From an uncultured Oscillospiraceae bacterium (lineage in GTDB: Bacteria; Bacillota; Clostridia; Oscillospirales; Oscillospiraceae), in the NCBI GenBank assembly GCA_910587285.1, contig CAJULM010000038.1, forward strand, positions 1-25,752: a stretch of 25,752 nt of DNA, written 5' to 3'. Below, in pieces: positions 7,449 through 13,872 of the stretch; the stretch's first letter is position 1; every line of letters begins with the position of its first letter. Position numbers and translations under genes: made by a program. The notes under the pieces are model-generated. The model had not been told where the DNA came from, did no database searches, and saw only the letters and a program-made list of their open reading frames with translations.

Positions 7449-8924
7449 ATGGCCCAGCTTGCTTGGAACGAAAAGTTTGTAAAGACCGGCCTCACCTTCG
7501 ACGATGTGCTTCTGATCCCGGCGGAGAGCAACGTGCTTCCGGCGGATGTGGATCTGCACACCCAGCTGACAAAAAAGATTACGTTGAACATCCCGGTGAT
7601 GAGCGCGGCCATGGATACGGTGACGGAATCCCGCATGGCCATCGCCCTGGCCCGGGAGGGCGGCATCGGCGTGATCCATAAGAATATGTCCATCGGCCAG
7701 CAGGCCGAACAGGTAGACATGGTGAAGCGCAGCGAGAACGGCGTCATCATCAACCCCTTCTGGCTGGGCCCGGGCCACACGCTGGCTGAGGCGGACGAGC
7801 TGATGGCCAAGTTCCGCATCTCCGGCGTGCCCATCTGCGATGGGGGCAAGCTCATCGGCATCATCACCAACCGGGACATGAAATTCGAGACGGACATGAA
7901 CCAGCTGATCGACAATGTGATGACCAAGGAGCACCTGGTTACCGCCCCCGAGGGCACGACGCTGGACGAGGCGCGGGAGATTCTCCGCAAGCATAAGATT
8001 GAGAAGCTGCCCATTGTGGACGAGCAGTTCCACCTGAAGGGTCTGATTACCATCAAGGACATTGAGAAGGCTCAGGTCTACCCCAACTCCGCCCGGGATG
8101 AGAAGGGCCGGCTGCTGGTGGGTGCGGCCATCGGCGTCACCGCCGACGTGCTGGACCGGGTGGCGGCGCTGGTGGAGGCCGGTGCGGACGTGCTCTGCCT
8201 GGATTCCGCCCACGGACACTCCAAGAACATCTTGGAGTGCGTGATGCGCATCAAGTCCCTGTATCCCGATGTGCAGCTGGTGGCGGGCAATGTGGCCACC
8301 GCCGAGGGCACCCGCGCCCTCATTGAAGCGGGCGCCGACTGCGTGAAGATCGGCATCGGCCCCGGCTCCATCTGCACCACCCGCGTGGTGGCGGGCATCG
8401 GCGTGCCCCAGGTCACCGCTGTGTTCGACGCGGCCCAGGTGGCGGCGGAGTACGGCGTGCCCATCATCGCCGACGGCGGCATCAAGTACTCGGGAGACAT
8501 CGCCAAGGCCATCGCCGCAGGCGGCAATGTGGTGATGCTGGGCTCCCTGCTGGCGGGCTGTGAGGAGTCCCCCGGCGACACCGAGGTCTACCAGGGCCGG
8601 CAGTTCAAGGTCTACCGGGGCATGGGCTCCCTGGGGGCCATGGCCCACGGCTCCAAGGACCGTTATTTCCAGCAGAACAACAAGAAGCTGGTGCCCGAGG
8701 GCGTGGAGGGCCGCGTGCCCTACAAGGGTCCGGTGTCCGAGACCATCTATCAGATGATGGGCGGCCTGCGCTCCGGCATGGGCTACTGCGGCTGCGGCAC
8801 CATCGACGAGCTGCGCACCAAGGCTCAGTTCACCCAGATCACCGCTGCGGGCCTGAAGGAGTCCCACCCCCACGATATCTATATCACCAAGGAAGCGCCC
8901 AACTACACCATTAATCCCCAATAA
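7449..8924 (+). CDS. guaB: IMP dehydrogenase
   Basis: GuaB oxidises IMP to XMP with NAD+, the rate-limiting step of guanine nucleotide synthesis. It has 491 residues from ATG 7449, which is preceded by GGAGG with 8-nt spacing; an in-frame ATG at 7434 overlaps that site. The (beta/alpha)8 catalytic domain is interrupted by two CBS domains (roughly residues 95-205). The active-site loop GPGSICTTR carries catalytic Cys309. DGGIKYSGDIAKAIAAG (phosphate binding), GGLRSGMGYCG and the flap GSKDRYFQ are all present. It ends KEAPNYTINPQ. The last codons are the founding copy of a tandem repeat array that runs 290 bp beyond the gene. The next enzyme of the pathway, guaA, lies about 15 kb downstream with a separate promoter. 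Confidence 0.97.
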   Translation: MAQLAWNEKFVKTGLTFDDVLLIPAESNVLPADVDLHTQLTKKITLNIPVMSAAMDTVTESRMAIALAREGGIGVIHKNMSIGQQAEQVDMVKRSENGVIINPFWLGPGHTLAEADELMAKFRISGVPICDGGKLIGIITNRDMKFETDMNQLIDNVMTKEHLVTAPEGTTLDEAREILRKHKIEKLPIVDEQFHLKGLITIKDIEKAQVYPNSARDEKGRLLVGAAIGVTADVLDRVAALVEAGADVLCLDSAHGHSKNILECVMRIKSLYPDVQLVAGNVATAEGTRALIEAGADCVKIGIGPGSICTTRVVAGIGVPQVTAVFDAAQVAAEYGVPIIADGGIKYSGDIAKAIAAGGNVVMLGSLLAGCEESPGDTEVYQGRQFKVYRGMGSLGAMAHGSKDRYFQQNNKKLVPEGVEGRVPYKGPVSETIYQMMGGLRSGMGYCGCGTIDELRTKAQFTQITAAGLKESHPHDIYITKEAPNYTINPQ

Positions 8925-9217
8925 GAGGTTTCGTGCCCCCCGGCTTTCGCCGGGGGGAGCGTTTATATGCCGGCAGGGAAGTGCCCGACTGCACCATCTA
9001 TCCAGAATAAGGGGTTTCCCCCCGGCGAAAGCCGGGGGGCACGATTTTATATCGCAGGGAAGCGCCCGACTGCACCACTCATTCCCAATAAGGGGTTCCC
9101 CCCGGCGAAAGCTGGAGGGAACGATTTTATATCGCAGGAAAGCGCCCGACTGCACCATCTATCCAGAATAAGGGGTTCCCCTCGGCAAAAGCCGAGGGGA
9201 GCGATTTAATACCGGAT
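8891..9217. repeat. Four-copy ~80-bp tandem array of guaB tail plus hairpin
   Basis: Four imperfect tandem units start near 8891, 8977, 9058 and 9138 (spacings 86, 81, 80). The first is the end of guaB itself (last codons, stop, short spacer, hairpin). The other three repeat that layout: GGAAGCGCCC, CACCA, AATAAGGGGTT and then a hairpin. The hairpins are at 8935-8956, 9018-9039, 9098-9119 and 9178-9199. Copies 1-3 have the form CCCCCCGGC-GAAA-GCCGGGGGG or a variant, with a GNRA-type loop in copies 1 and 2; copy 0 has the reverse complement. A short CGAT/ATCG repeat follows in copies 1 and 2. The array fills the space between convergent guaB and the SLOG gene. The T tracts after the hairpins are short, so termination would be weak per copy. 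No gene is supported here. Confidence 0.88.
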
Positions 9218-9756
9218 TATGGGGTGAACCGGGCGGCGGGGGCGTCAGGGCGGGCAGGGTCCAGCAGCAAAACAGCCAGCTTTTTGTCCATGGCATAGTT
9301 CAGCGTGTACTGGGTGCCCCCCGGGGTGCCGTCAAATACTGAGAGGATGGCGGAGGAGCGGTCCACCATGTACCGGTCCCGGCGGAGCATACAGAACCGG
9401 TCGTAGTTTTGCTGCACCACCGTCTCCAGGTCGCAGGTGTCCAGGATGGCGCGCCAGCGCCGGCGCTGGGCGCCGGGCCAGCGGTCGGCCTGGGTGGGGC
9501 AGGGGACCGCCCCCTCCACCGTCAGCTCCGGGCAAGTCTCCCGCAGGGCCAGAGCAGCCTCGGCGAAGTACAGGTCACACCCCATGGCCATGCCGGAGAT
9601 GAAGTGCCGGAAGCCCCGGCGGTACAGCTCCTCCAGCTCCCGGGTCAGGCTGAGCTTGAGCGCGGCGCAACGCGGGTCCCTTTCGTTCAGCCCCCAGGGC
9701 AGCTTGTCCGGCCGGTGGCCGCTGAAGCAGCAGGTGAGCGTCCGCTCCATAGGCAT
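9217..9756 (-). CDS. SLOG-superfamily (DUF1273, YpsA-like) protein
   Basis: This 179-residue protein belongs to the DUF1273/YpsA group of the SLOG (SMF/DprA-LOG) Rossmann-like superfamily; these proteins are thought to bind nucleotide-type ligands. The diagnostic N-terminal block is FSGHRPDKLPWG (residues 11-22), followed by FISGMAMGCDLYFAEAAL, the glycine-rich and acidic loop, and a late FDGTPGGTQYTL block. The start at 9756 is supported by AAGGAGGG about 6 nt upstream on the minus strand; longer frames have no Shine-Dalgarno site. It has its own promoter with a palindrome on the -10 region and is divergent from ribU. In Bacillus YpsA is linked to division phenotypes, but a role here is not shown by the sequence. 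Confidence 0.85.
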   Translation of the reverse strand: MPMERTLTCCFSGHRPDKLPWGLNERDPRCAALKLSLTRELEELYRRGFRHFISGMAMGCDLYFAEAALALRETCPELTVEGAVPCPTQADRWPGAQRRRWRAILDTCDLETVVQQNYDRFCMLRRDRYMVDRSSAILSVFDGTPGGTQYTLNYAMDKKLAVLLLDPARPDAPAARFTP

Positions 9757-9786
9757 ATCAGTCCCTCCTTCCATCCATAGAACTGA

Positions 9787-9819
9787 TACGATTGTATCGT
9801 AAAAATGGGAAAAGGTCAA
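9787..9819 (-). promoter_or_regulatory. Promoter of the SLOG gene with a palindrome over the -10 box
   Basis: On the minus strand TTGACC (9814-9819), a 17-nt spacer and TACAAT (9791-9796) form a good vegetative promoter about 35-40 nt before the start codon. The 15-bp palindrome TACGAT-TGT-ATCGTA (9787-9801) covers the -10 box, a classical position for a repressor operator. The promoter is well supported; the operator is inference. Confidence 0.7.
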
Positions 9820-9873
9820 GAGAAAATGGAACGTTCGTTTTAAAAAATTTGAGGAGAATCTTGCGAAAAGGGG

Positions 9874-9902
9874 TTGCAATTTGGCTGGGGCAGGCATATA
9901 AT
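9874..9902 (+). promoter_or_regulatory. Promoter of the FMN riboswitch-ribU transcript
   Basis: TTGCAA (9874-9879), a 17-nt spacer and TATAAT (9897-9902) place the transcript start about 15 nt before the riboswitch. Confidence 0.8.
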
Positions 9903-9923
9903 ATGGGAGAAACAAGTGAATGA

Positions 9924-10037
9924 ATGTCTTCAGGGCGGGGTGAAATTCCCCACTGGCGGTATAGTCCGCAACCCGCGAAAGCGGTGGACCCGGTGAAACT
10001 CCGGGACCAACGGTTAAAGTCCGGATGGAAGAAGACG
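9924..10037 (+). promoter_or_regulatory. FMN riboswitch (RFN element)
   Basis: The conserved RFN core is readable end to end: TCTTCAGGGCGGGGTGAAAT, CCCCACTGGCGGTA, AGTCCGC, GCGAAAGC, a GACCCGGTGAAACTCCGGG arm, CCAACGGTTAAAGTCCGGAT and closing GGAAGAAGAC. The closing bases pair with the opening GTCTTC strand as P1. It senses FMN and lowers expression of the downstream riboflavin transporter. It lies between its own promoter and ribU. Confidence 0.96.
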
Positions 10038-10061
10038 CGCGGCCCCTCTTGAGGTAGTGTT

Positions 10062-10089
10062 GCGCCTGGAAGACAGTCTTTTCAGGCGT
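10062..10089 (+). promoter_or_regulatory. Hairpin in the riboswitch expression platform
   Basis: CGCCTGGAAGAC (10063-10074) pairs with GTCTTTTCAGGCG (10076-10088), with one bulged T and a tight loop. Only TTT follows the stem, so it is a weak intrinsic terminator at best. The ribU Shine-Dalgarno AGGAGG (10103-10108) lies 14 nt further on, so control could instead be at translation. Which mechanism applies cannot be decided by eye. Confidence 0.5.
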
Positions 10090-10116
10090 TTCAGACTATT
10101 TCAGGAGGTTTTTATT

Positions 10117-10839
10117 ATGTTCAAGGATCCGGGAAAATTTTTAGCGGTAGTGGCGGATAACGCCATGTTCCTGCTGATGTGCTTAGTGGTATTCGCTGGC
10201 ATCTTCGGGATAGCGCTGCTGTTGGAAAAGCTGTGGCTCAAGCCGGAGAAGCAGTCCCCGGCCCGCCGGGTGGCCTATGTGGGCATCTTCGCCGCCATCT
10301 CTGCCGTGCTGATGTACTTCGAATTCCCCCTGCCCTTCGCCCCCGGTTTTTATGAGCTGGATTTCAGCGAGATTCCGGTGCTCATCTGCTCCTTCTCCCT
10401 GGGCCCTGTGGCCGGGGTGGTGTGCGAGTTCCTGAAGGTGGTGCTGAAGCTGATTCTGAAGGGTACATCCACCGCCTTTGTGGGCGATTTGTCCAACTTT
10501 GTGGTGGGCTGCGCCCTGATTCTGCCAGCCTCGGCGGTCTACTTTGCCAACAAGACGAAAAAGGGCGCCATCCTCGGCATGGCCGTGGGCACCGCGTGCA
10601 TTACGGTGGTGGGCAGCCTGTTCAACGCCGTCTACCTAATTCCCACCTTCTCTGTTCTGTTCGGGCAGCCGCTGGATGTGATTATCGGCATGGGTACCGC
10701 CATCAACCCGGCCATTACCAGCGTGAATACATTGGTGCTGTTCGCCGTGGTGCCCTTCAATTTGCTGAAGGGTGTGGCGGACTCCATCATCACCTTCCTG
10801 CTGTATAAGCACATCGAACGGTTACTTCGGATGAAGTAA
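10117..10839 (+). CDS. ribU: Riboflavin transporter RibU (ECF S component)
   Basis: RibU is the substrate-binding S component of an energy-coupling-factor transporter; it takes up riboflavin with a shared EcfAAT module that is not in this window. From ATG 10117 (AGGAGG at 10103-10108) it has 240 residues. The canonical RibU part starts near residue 48 (RRVAYVGIFAAISAVLMYFE) and includes ELDFSEIPVLI and FSLGPVAGVVCEFLKVVLK, both typical of the family, with about six membrane helices. An additional N-terminal hydrophobic segment (about residues 15-38) precedes it, making the protein longer than the usual 190-200 residues. The FMN riboswitch upstream supports the substrate. It is monocistronic: a strong bidirectional terminator follows. 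Confidence 0.93.
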   Translation: MFKDPGKFLAVVADNAMFLLMCLVVFAGIFGIALLLEKLWLKPEKQSPARRVAYVGIFAAISAVLMYFEFPLPFAPGFYELDFSEIPVLICSFSLGPVAGVVCEFLKVVLKLILKGTSTAFVGDLSNFVVGCALILPASAVYFANKTKKGAILGMAVGTACITVVGSLFNAVYLIPTFSVLFGQPLDVIIGMGTAINPAITSVNTLVLFAVVPFNLLKGVADSIITFLLYKHIERLLRMK

Positions 10840-10843
10840 AAAG

Positions 10844-10876
10844 AGCGCCCCTCCGATGAAGCGGAGGGGCGCTTTT
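10844..10876. terminator. Bidirectional terminator between ribU and the GNAT gene
   Basis: A perfect 12-bp stem AGCGCCCCTCCG (10844-10855) / CGGAGGGGCGCT (10862-10873) with a 6-nt loop has a T tract on each strand. It sits between convergent genes, and the stop codon of the minus-strand GNAT gene abuts it. Confidence 0.88.
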
Positions 10877-11361
10877 CATGTCAGGGGCAGGACAGCGACC
10901 ACCTCGCTGCCATCCATCTCGCCATTTTCCACGAAGCCCAGGGAGCGGTACAGCGCCTGGGCGGGAGCATTCTCCGGCTCGTAGGACAGCCAGCAGGATT
11001 CCGCCGGACCGCAGGGAAAGCTGCGGATGAGGTCCAGGGCCAGCTCCGCCGCCCGGCGGCCATAGCCCCGGCCCTGGTAGCGCCCGTCGATCATCAGCCG
11101 CCACAGGCAGTAGTTATGCGCCGCGATGGCGGGGGCGGCCTCCCAGTCGGCGCAGTCGTAGCCGATCATCAGAAAGCCCACCGGCGTCTCGCCGTTGTAC
11201 ACGCCGAAGGGGAGGGCGTGTCCCCCGGCGGTGATGGTGGTGTATGCCTCCAGGATGCTGATGGTGTTGGAGGCCACAAACTCCCGCTGTCCGCTGTGCA
11301 CCTGAAGGTCGGTAAGGGGCCAAATATTTTTGGCGTCCACCTTTTTCAGAGTTAGCTCCAT
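10876..11361 (-). CDS. GNAT-family N-acetyltransferase, polyamine-type
   Basis: A 161-residue GNAT acetyltransferase. The acetyl-CoA pyrophosphate-binding motif A is RLMIDGRYQGRGYG (QGRGYG at 96-101). The motif B region ends in ALYRSLGFVENGE. The N-terminal pattern (KKVDAKNIWPL, QREFVASNTISI, PVGFLMIGYD) resembles BltD/PaiA-type spermine/spermidine acetyltransferases, so a polyamine or small amine is the likely substrate; that is inference from family resemblance. A GGAGGG site lies just upstream of the ATG on the minus strand, within the end of the preceding hydratase gene. Only 3 bp separate the two genes, so they form an operon transcribed from the hydratase promoter. Confidence 0.82.
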   Translation of the reverse strand: MELTLKKVDAKNIWPLTDLQVHSGQREFVASNTISILEAYTTITAGGHALPFGVYNGETPVGFLMIGYDCADWEAAPAIAAHNYCLWRLMIDGRYQGRGYGRRAAELALDLIRSFPCGPAESCWLSYEPENAPAQALYRSLGFVENGEMDGSEVVAVLPLT

Positions 11362-11364
11362 GGT

Positions 11365-13584
11365 TCAGCCCTCCGCGTAGTAGTTGATGAGGCAGCCCGC
11401 CAGGATAATATCGCGTTCTTCTCTCGTCAGGCCGGGGAGGGACAGTGTGACGGGGGTCTCGCCGCCATTGCGCAGGACGGCGGCCTGGACGGTCTCCCCG
11501 TCCCCTTCCAGCAGGGCGCGGATGCCGGGAATATATACCCGGTCGCCGGGCTGGAGGTTCAGCTGATCCAAATCCTCCGTCGTGAAGGGCAGCATTCCCC
11601 AGTTTACCACGTTGGAGCGGTAGCGCTTGGTGGCGTACTCCTCCGCCACGTTGGCGCAGCCGCCCAAAACACGCTGGCAGGAGGCGGCCTGCTCCCGGGC
11701 GGAGCCATCGCCGGGCTTCAGGGCCATCACCAGGGAGCCCAGCCCCGTGCGGGCGGGGTCGTGGCCCTCCAGGGCCTCTTTCACCTCGGGGGCGCTGGGA
11801 TTGGTGCGGCGCAGCTGCTCCACCGCGTGGATGGCCTTGGCCCGGGGGACGTACTGGGGGTCCTTCCGGCTCAGGGCGAACTCGGACAGCCGCAGGGGGT
11901 TGGAGCGGTAGGAGGAGGTCTCCCCGGAGGGGATGAGCTCGTCGGTGGTGGTCACCGGGTCGTAGATGGCGGCGCATACGGTCAGCATCAGGTTTTCGGG
12001 CAGGGAGATCTGCTCCGGCCAGTCGGCGATGTTGGGGCCGAAGATCAGCTTCTCCTGGGGCTGGGGCCTGCCCACGCCGAAATAGACGCGGGAGCGGTAG
12101 GCGGAATCGTCGTAATTCCACTGTTCGTCCGCCCGGTCGGCGGGCACGTCGGGCAGCTCGTCCGCGCCGGTGAGTACGCCGCCCATCTGGGCGGTGGCGG
12201 CGATGGATCGGGCGTCCATAAGGGCTACGTAGGAGATCTGGCCGTCCCCCGGCTTGGAGCCCTCCCGGTTGGGGAAGTTTCGGGTGGAGTGGCGGATGGA
12301 GAAGGCCCCGTTGGCGGGCACGTCCCCCGCCCCGAAGCAGGGGCCGCAGAAGCAGGAGCGGATGGACGCCCCCGCCGCCATGAGCTGAGCGATGGCGCCG
12401 TTCTTCGTCAGCTCCAGGTTGATGGGCATGGAGCCGGGGTAACAGGACAGCCAGAAGGCGTCGGAGCCGATGGCGCAGCCCTTGAGAATCTCGGCGGCCC
12501 GCTTCAGGTTCTGATAGGTGCCGCCGGAGCAGCCGGCGATAACGCCCTGGTCCACATGGAGCTGGCCGCCCACAATTTTGCTTGCCAGGGAGGGGGCGTT
12601 CTTTGCCCCCAGCTGATGGGCCGCGTCCACGTCTACCTGGTGGAGCAGGTCGGCCATATTGGCCTTGAACTCCCGGATGGGGTAGGCGTTGGAGGGGTGG
12701 AAGGGCAGGGCGATCATAGGCTCAACCTTGTCCAGCTCCACCGTCACCACGCTGTCATAGTATGCGCCGTCGGCAGGGGACAGCTCCCGATAGCTGTCCC
12801 CCCGGCCCAGCAGGGCGAGGGCGGTTTTGGTCTGCCCGTCCGTCTGCCACACGGAGGACAGGCAGGTGGTCTCGGTGGTCATCACGTCGATGCCCGCCCG
12901 GTAGTCCATGGACAGATTGGCCACGCCGGGGCCGAAGAACTCCATGACGGCGTTCTTCACCGCGCCGCTTTTGAAGGTGGCCCCGACCAGGGCCAGGGCT
13001 ACGTCCTGGGGGCCCACGCCGGGCCGGGGCGCGCCGGTGAGGTAAACGGCCACAATTTTGGGGTAGGCGATGTCGTAGGTCTTGCGGAGGAGCTGGCGGG
13101 CCAGCTCGGGGCCGCCCTCGCCGATGGCCATGCAGCCGTAGGCCCCGTACCGGGTGTGGGAGTCGGAGCCCAAAATCATGCTGCCGGGGGCGGCATACCG
13201 CTCCCGCATATAGGAGTGGATGACCGCCTGGTGGGCGGGGACGAACTCGCCGCCGTACTTTTTGGCGGCGGATAGGCCGAACACGTGGTCATCCTCGTTG
13301 ATGGTGCCCCCCACGGCGCACAGGGAATTGTGGCAGTTGGTGAGCACGTAGGGCAGGGGGAACTCCTCCATACCGGAGGCCCTCGCGGTCTGGATGATGC
13401 CCACGTAGGTGATGTCGTGGGAGGCCATGGCGTCAAAGCGGATGGACAGGCGCTCCGGGTCATTGGAGAGGTTGTGGGCCATGAGGATGGCATGGGCCAT
13501 GGTGCCCTCCCGGCCCTCCGGGGATTGGGCGGGGGTGAAGCAGCCGTTGGAGAAGCGGACAGGGGCGCTGTGTATCGTAATCAT
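11365..13584 (-). CDS. Aconitase-superfamily hydratase (YbhJ-like)
   Basis: A 739-residue cytoplasmic iron-sulfur hydratase of the aconitase superfamily, with the catalytic domain followed by the swivel domain as in AcnA. Visible active-site elements are Asp99-His100 (EDDH), GSDSHTRYG with Asp141-Ser142-His143, and cluster ligands Cys352 (IAGCSGGTY), Cys413 and Cys416 (CGPCFG). In the swivel domain GSAR (627-630) replaces the usual GSSR, keeping the catalytic Ser and Arg but changing the second Ser to Ala. YRSNVVNWGMLPF is also typical of the swivel domain. The start is set by GGGAGGAATTTAC before ATG 13584; the longer frame lacks such a site. Sequence character is closer to the poorly characterised 'hydratase' YbhJ group than to TCA-cycle AcnA, so the substrate is unknown. 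It is co-transcribed with a GNAT gene. Confidence 0.85.
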   Translation of the reverse strand: MITIHSAPVRFSNGCFTPAQSPEGREGTMAHAILMAHNLSNDPERLSIRFDAMASHDITYVGIIQTARASGMEEFPLPYVLTNCHNSLCAVGGTINEDDHVFGLSAAKKYGGEFVPAHQAVIHSYMRERYAAPGSMILGSDSHTRYGAYGCMAIGEGGPELARQLLRKTYDIAYPKIVAVYLTGAPRPGVGPQDVALALVGATFKSGAVKNAVMEFFGPGVANLSMDYRAGIDVMTTETTCLSSVWQTDGQTKTALALLGRGDSYRELSPADGAYYDSVVTVELDKVEPMIALPFHPSNAYPIREFKANMADLLHQVDVDAAHQLGAKNAPSLASKIVGGQLHVDQGVIAGCSGGTYQNLKRAAEILKGCAIGSDAFWLSCYPGSMPINLELTKNGAIAQLMAAGASIRSCFCGPCFGAGDVPANGAFSIRHSTRNFPNREGSKPGDGQISYVALMDARSIAATAQMGGVLTGADELPDVPADRADEQWNYDDSAYRSRVYFGVGRPQPQEKLIFGPNIADWPEQISLPENLMLTVCAAIYDPVTTTDELIPSGETSSYRSNPLRLSEFALSRKDPQYVPRAKAIHAVEQLRRTNPSAPEVKEALEGHDPARTGLGSLVMALKPGDGSAREQAASCQRVLGGCANVAEEYATKRYRSNVVNWGMLPFTTEDLDQLNLQPGDRVYIPGIRALLEGDGETVQAAVLRNGGETPVTLSLPGLTREERDIILAGCLINYYAEG

Positions 13585-13623
13585 GTAAATTCCTCCCAAG
13601 GACGATTTGCGGCATGTTACTTT

Positions 13624-13652
13624 AGTGTAGCAAATTGCGGGACAAAATGCAA
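13624..13652 (-). promoter_or_regulatory. Promoter of the hydratase-GNAT operon
   Basis: On the minus strand TTGCAT (13647-13652), a 17-nt spacer and TACACT (13624-13629) lie about 40 nt before the hydratase start codon. Each hexamer is one or two bases from consensus. Confidence 0.7.
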
Positions 13653-13657
13653 GAAAA

Positions 13658-13702
13658 CCGGGGAACTTTACCGGCAGCAAAGTGCACAAGAAAGTTCCCC
13701 GG
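13658..13702. repeat. 12-bp perfect inverted repeat upstream of the hydratase promoter
   Basis: CCGGGGAACTTT (13658-13669) and AAAGTTCCCCGG (13691-13702) are exact reverse complements separated by 21 nt. Read on the minus strand, the stem is followed by TTTTCTTGCATTTT, resembling an intrinsic terminator for a transcript arriving from the uppP side. It could instead be an operator next to the -35 box of the hydratase promoter. Confidence 0.7.
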
Positions 13703-13798
13703 CGAAGGGTCAGTCATGGAGGAAGTAGAGCAGGTCCCGGTGCTGGCGGTATAGGACGGGAGCAAGAAGCAATATCTTTGCGATTGGCACTGGAATTT

Positions 13799-13843
13799 TT
13801 CCCAGCGGTGTGCTAATATAATATACTGACCATGTGCTGTCGA
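13799..13843. promoter_or_regulatory. Overlapping divergent promoter candidates before uppP
   Basis: On the plus strand TTCCCA (13799-13804), 17 nt and TATACT (13822-13827) could start uppP transcription. On the minus strand TCGACA (13838-13843), 17 nt and TATATT (13815-13820) could start a short transcript toward the 13658-13702 hairpin. Both are moderate matches in a local AT-rich patch. The 170 nt between the hairpin and uppP hold no other supported gene. Confidence 0.45.
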
Positions 13844-13872
13844 TTGACGGCGAAAATAAATGAGGTGAGCGC

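Noticed and set aside
7329..9158. A 609-codon minus-strand frame across guaB and the repeat array
   Set aside because: Antisense to guaB, His/Gly/Ala-rich, no ribosome site. Its repeated start region is the translated hairpin array.
8935..9199. CRISPR array
   Set aside because: Only four imperfect ~80-bp units with similar (not unique) spacers, no short exact repeats and no cas genes.
8967..9209. Plus-strand ORF of 80 codons with repeated FPPGESRGAR-like peptides
   Set aside because: The repetition follows the DNA hairpins of the array; no ribosome site and no codon-level conservation between units.
11761..13275. A 504-codon plus-strand frame inside the hydratase gene
   Set aside because: Antisense shadow, Gly/Val/His-rich with no recognisable domain; the hydratase frame has clear catalytic motifs.
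13715..13753. 12-codon ORF (MEEVEQVPVLAV) upstream of uppP
   Set aside because: No Shine-Dalgarno site and lies before the likely uppP transcript start.
13707..13790. SRP RNA-like look of the AGCAGGTCCCGGTG / GGGAGCAAGAAGCA stretch
   Set aside because: The conserved helix 8 core (GGTCCGGAAGGAAGCAG type) is not present and the spacing does not fit.
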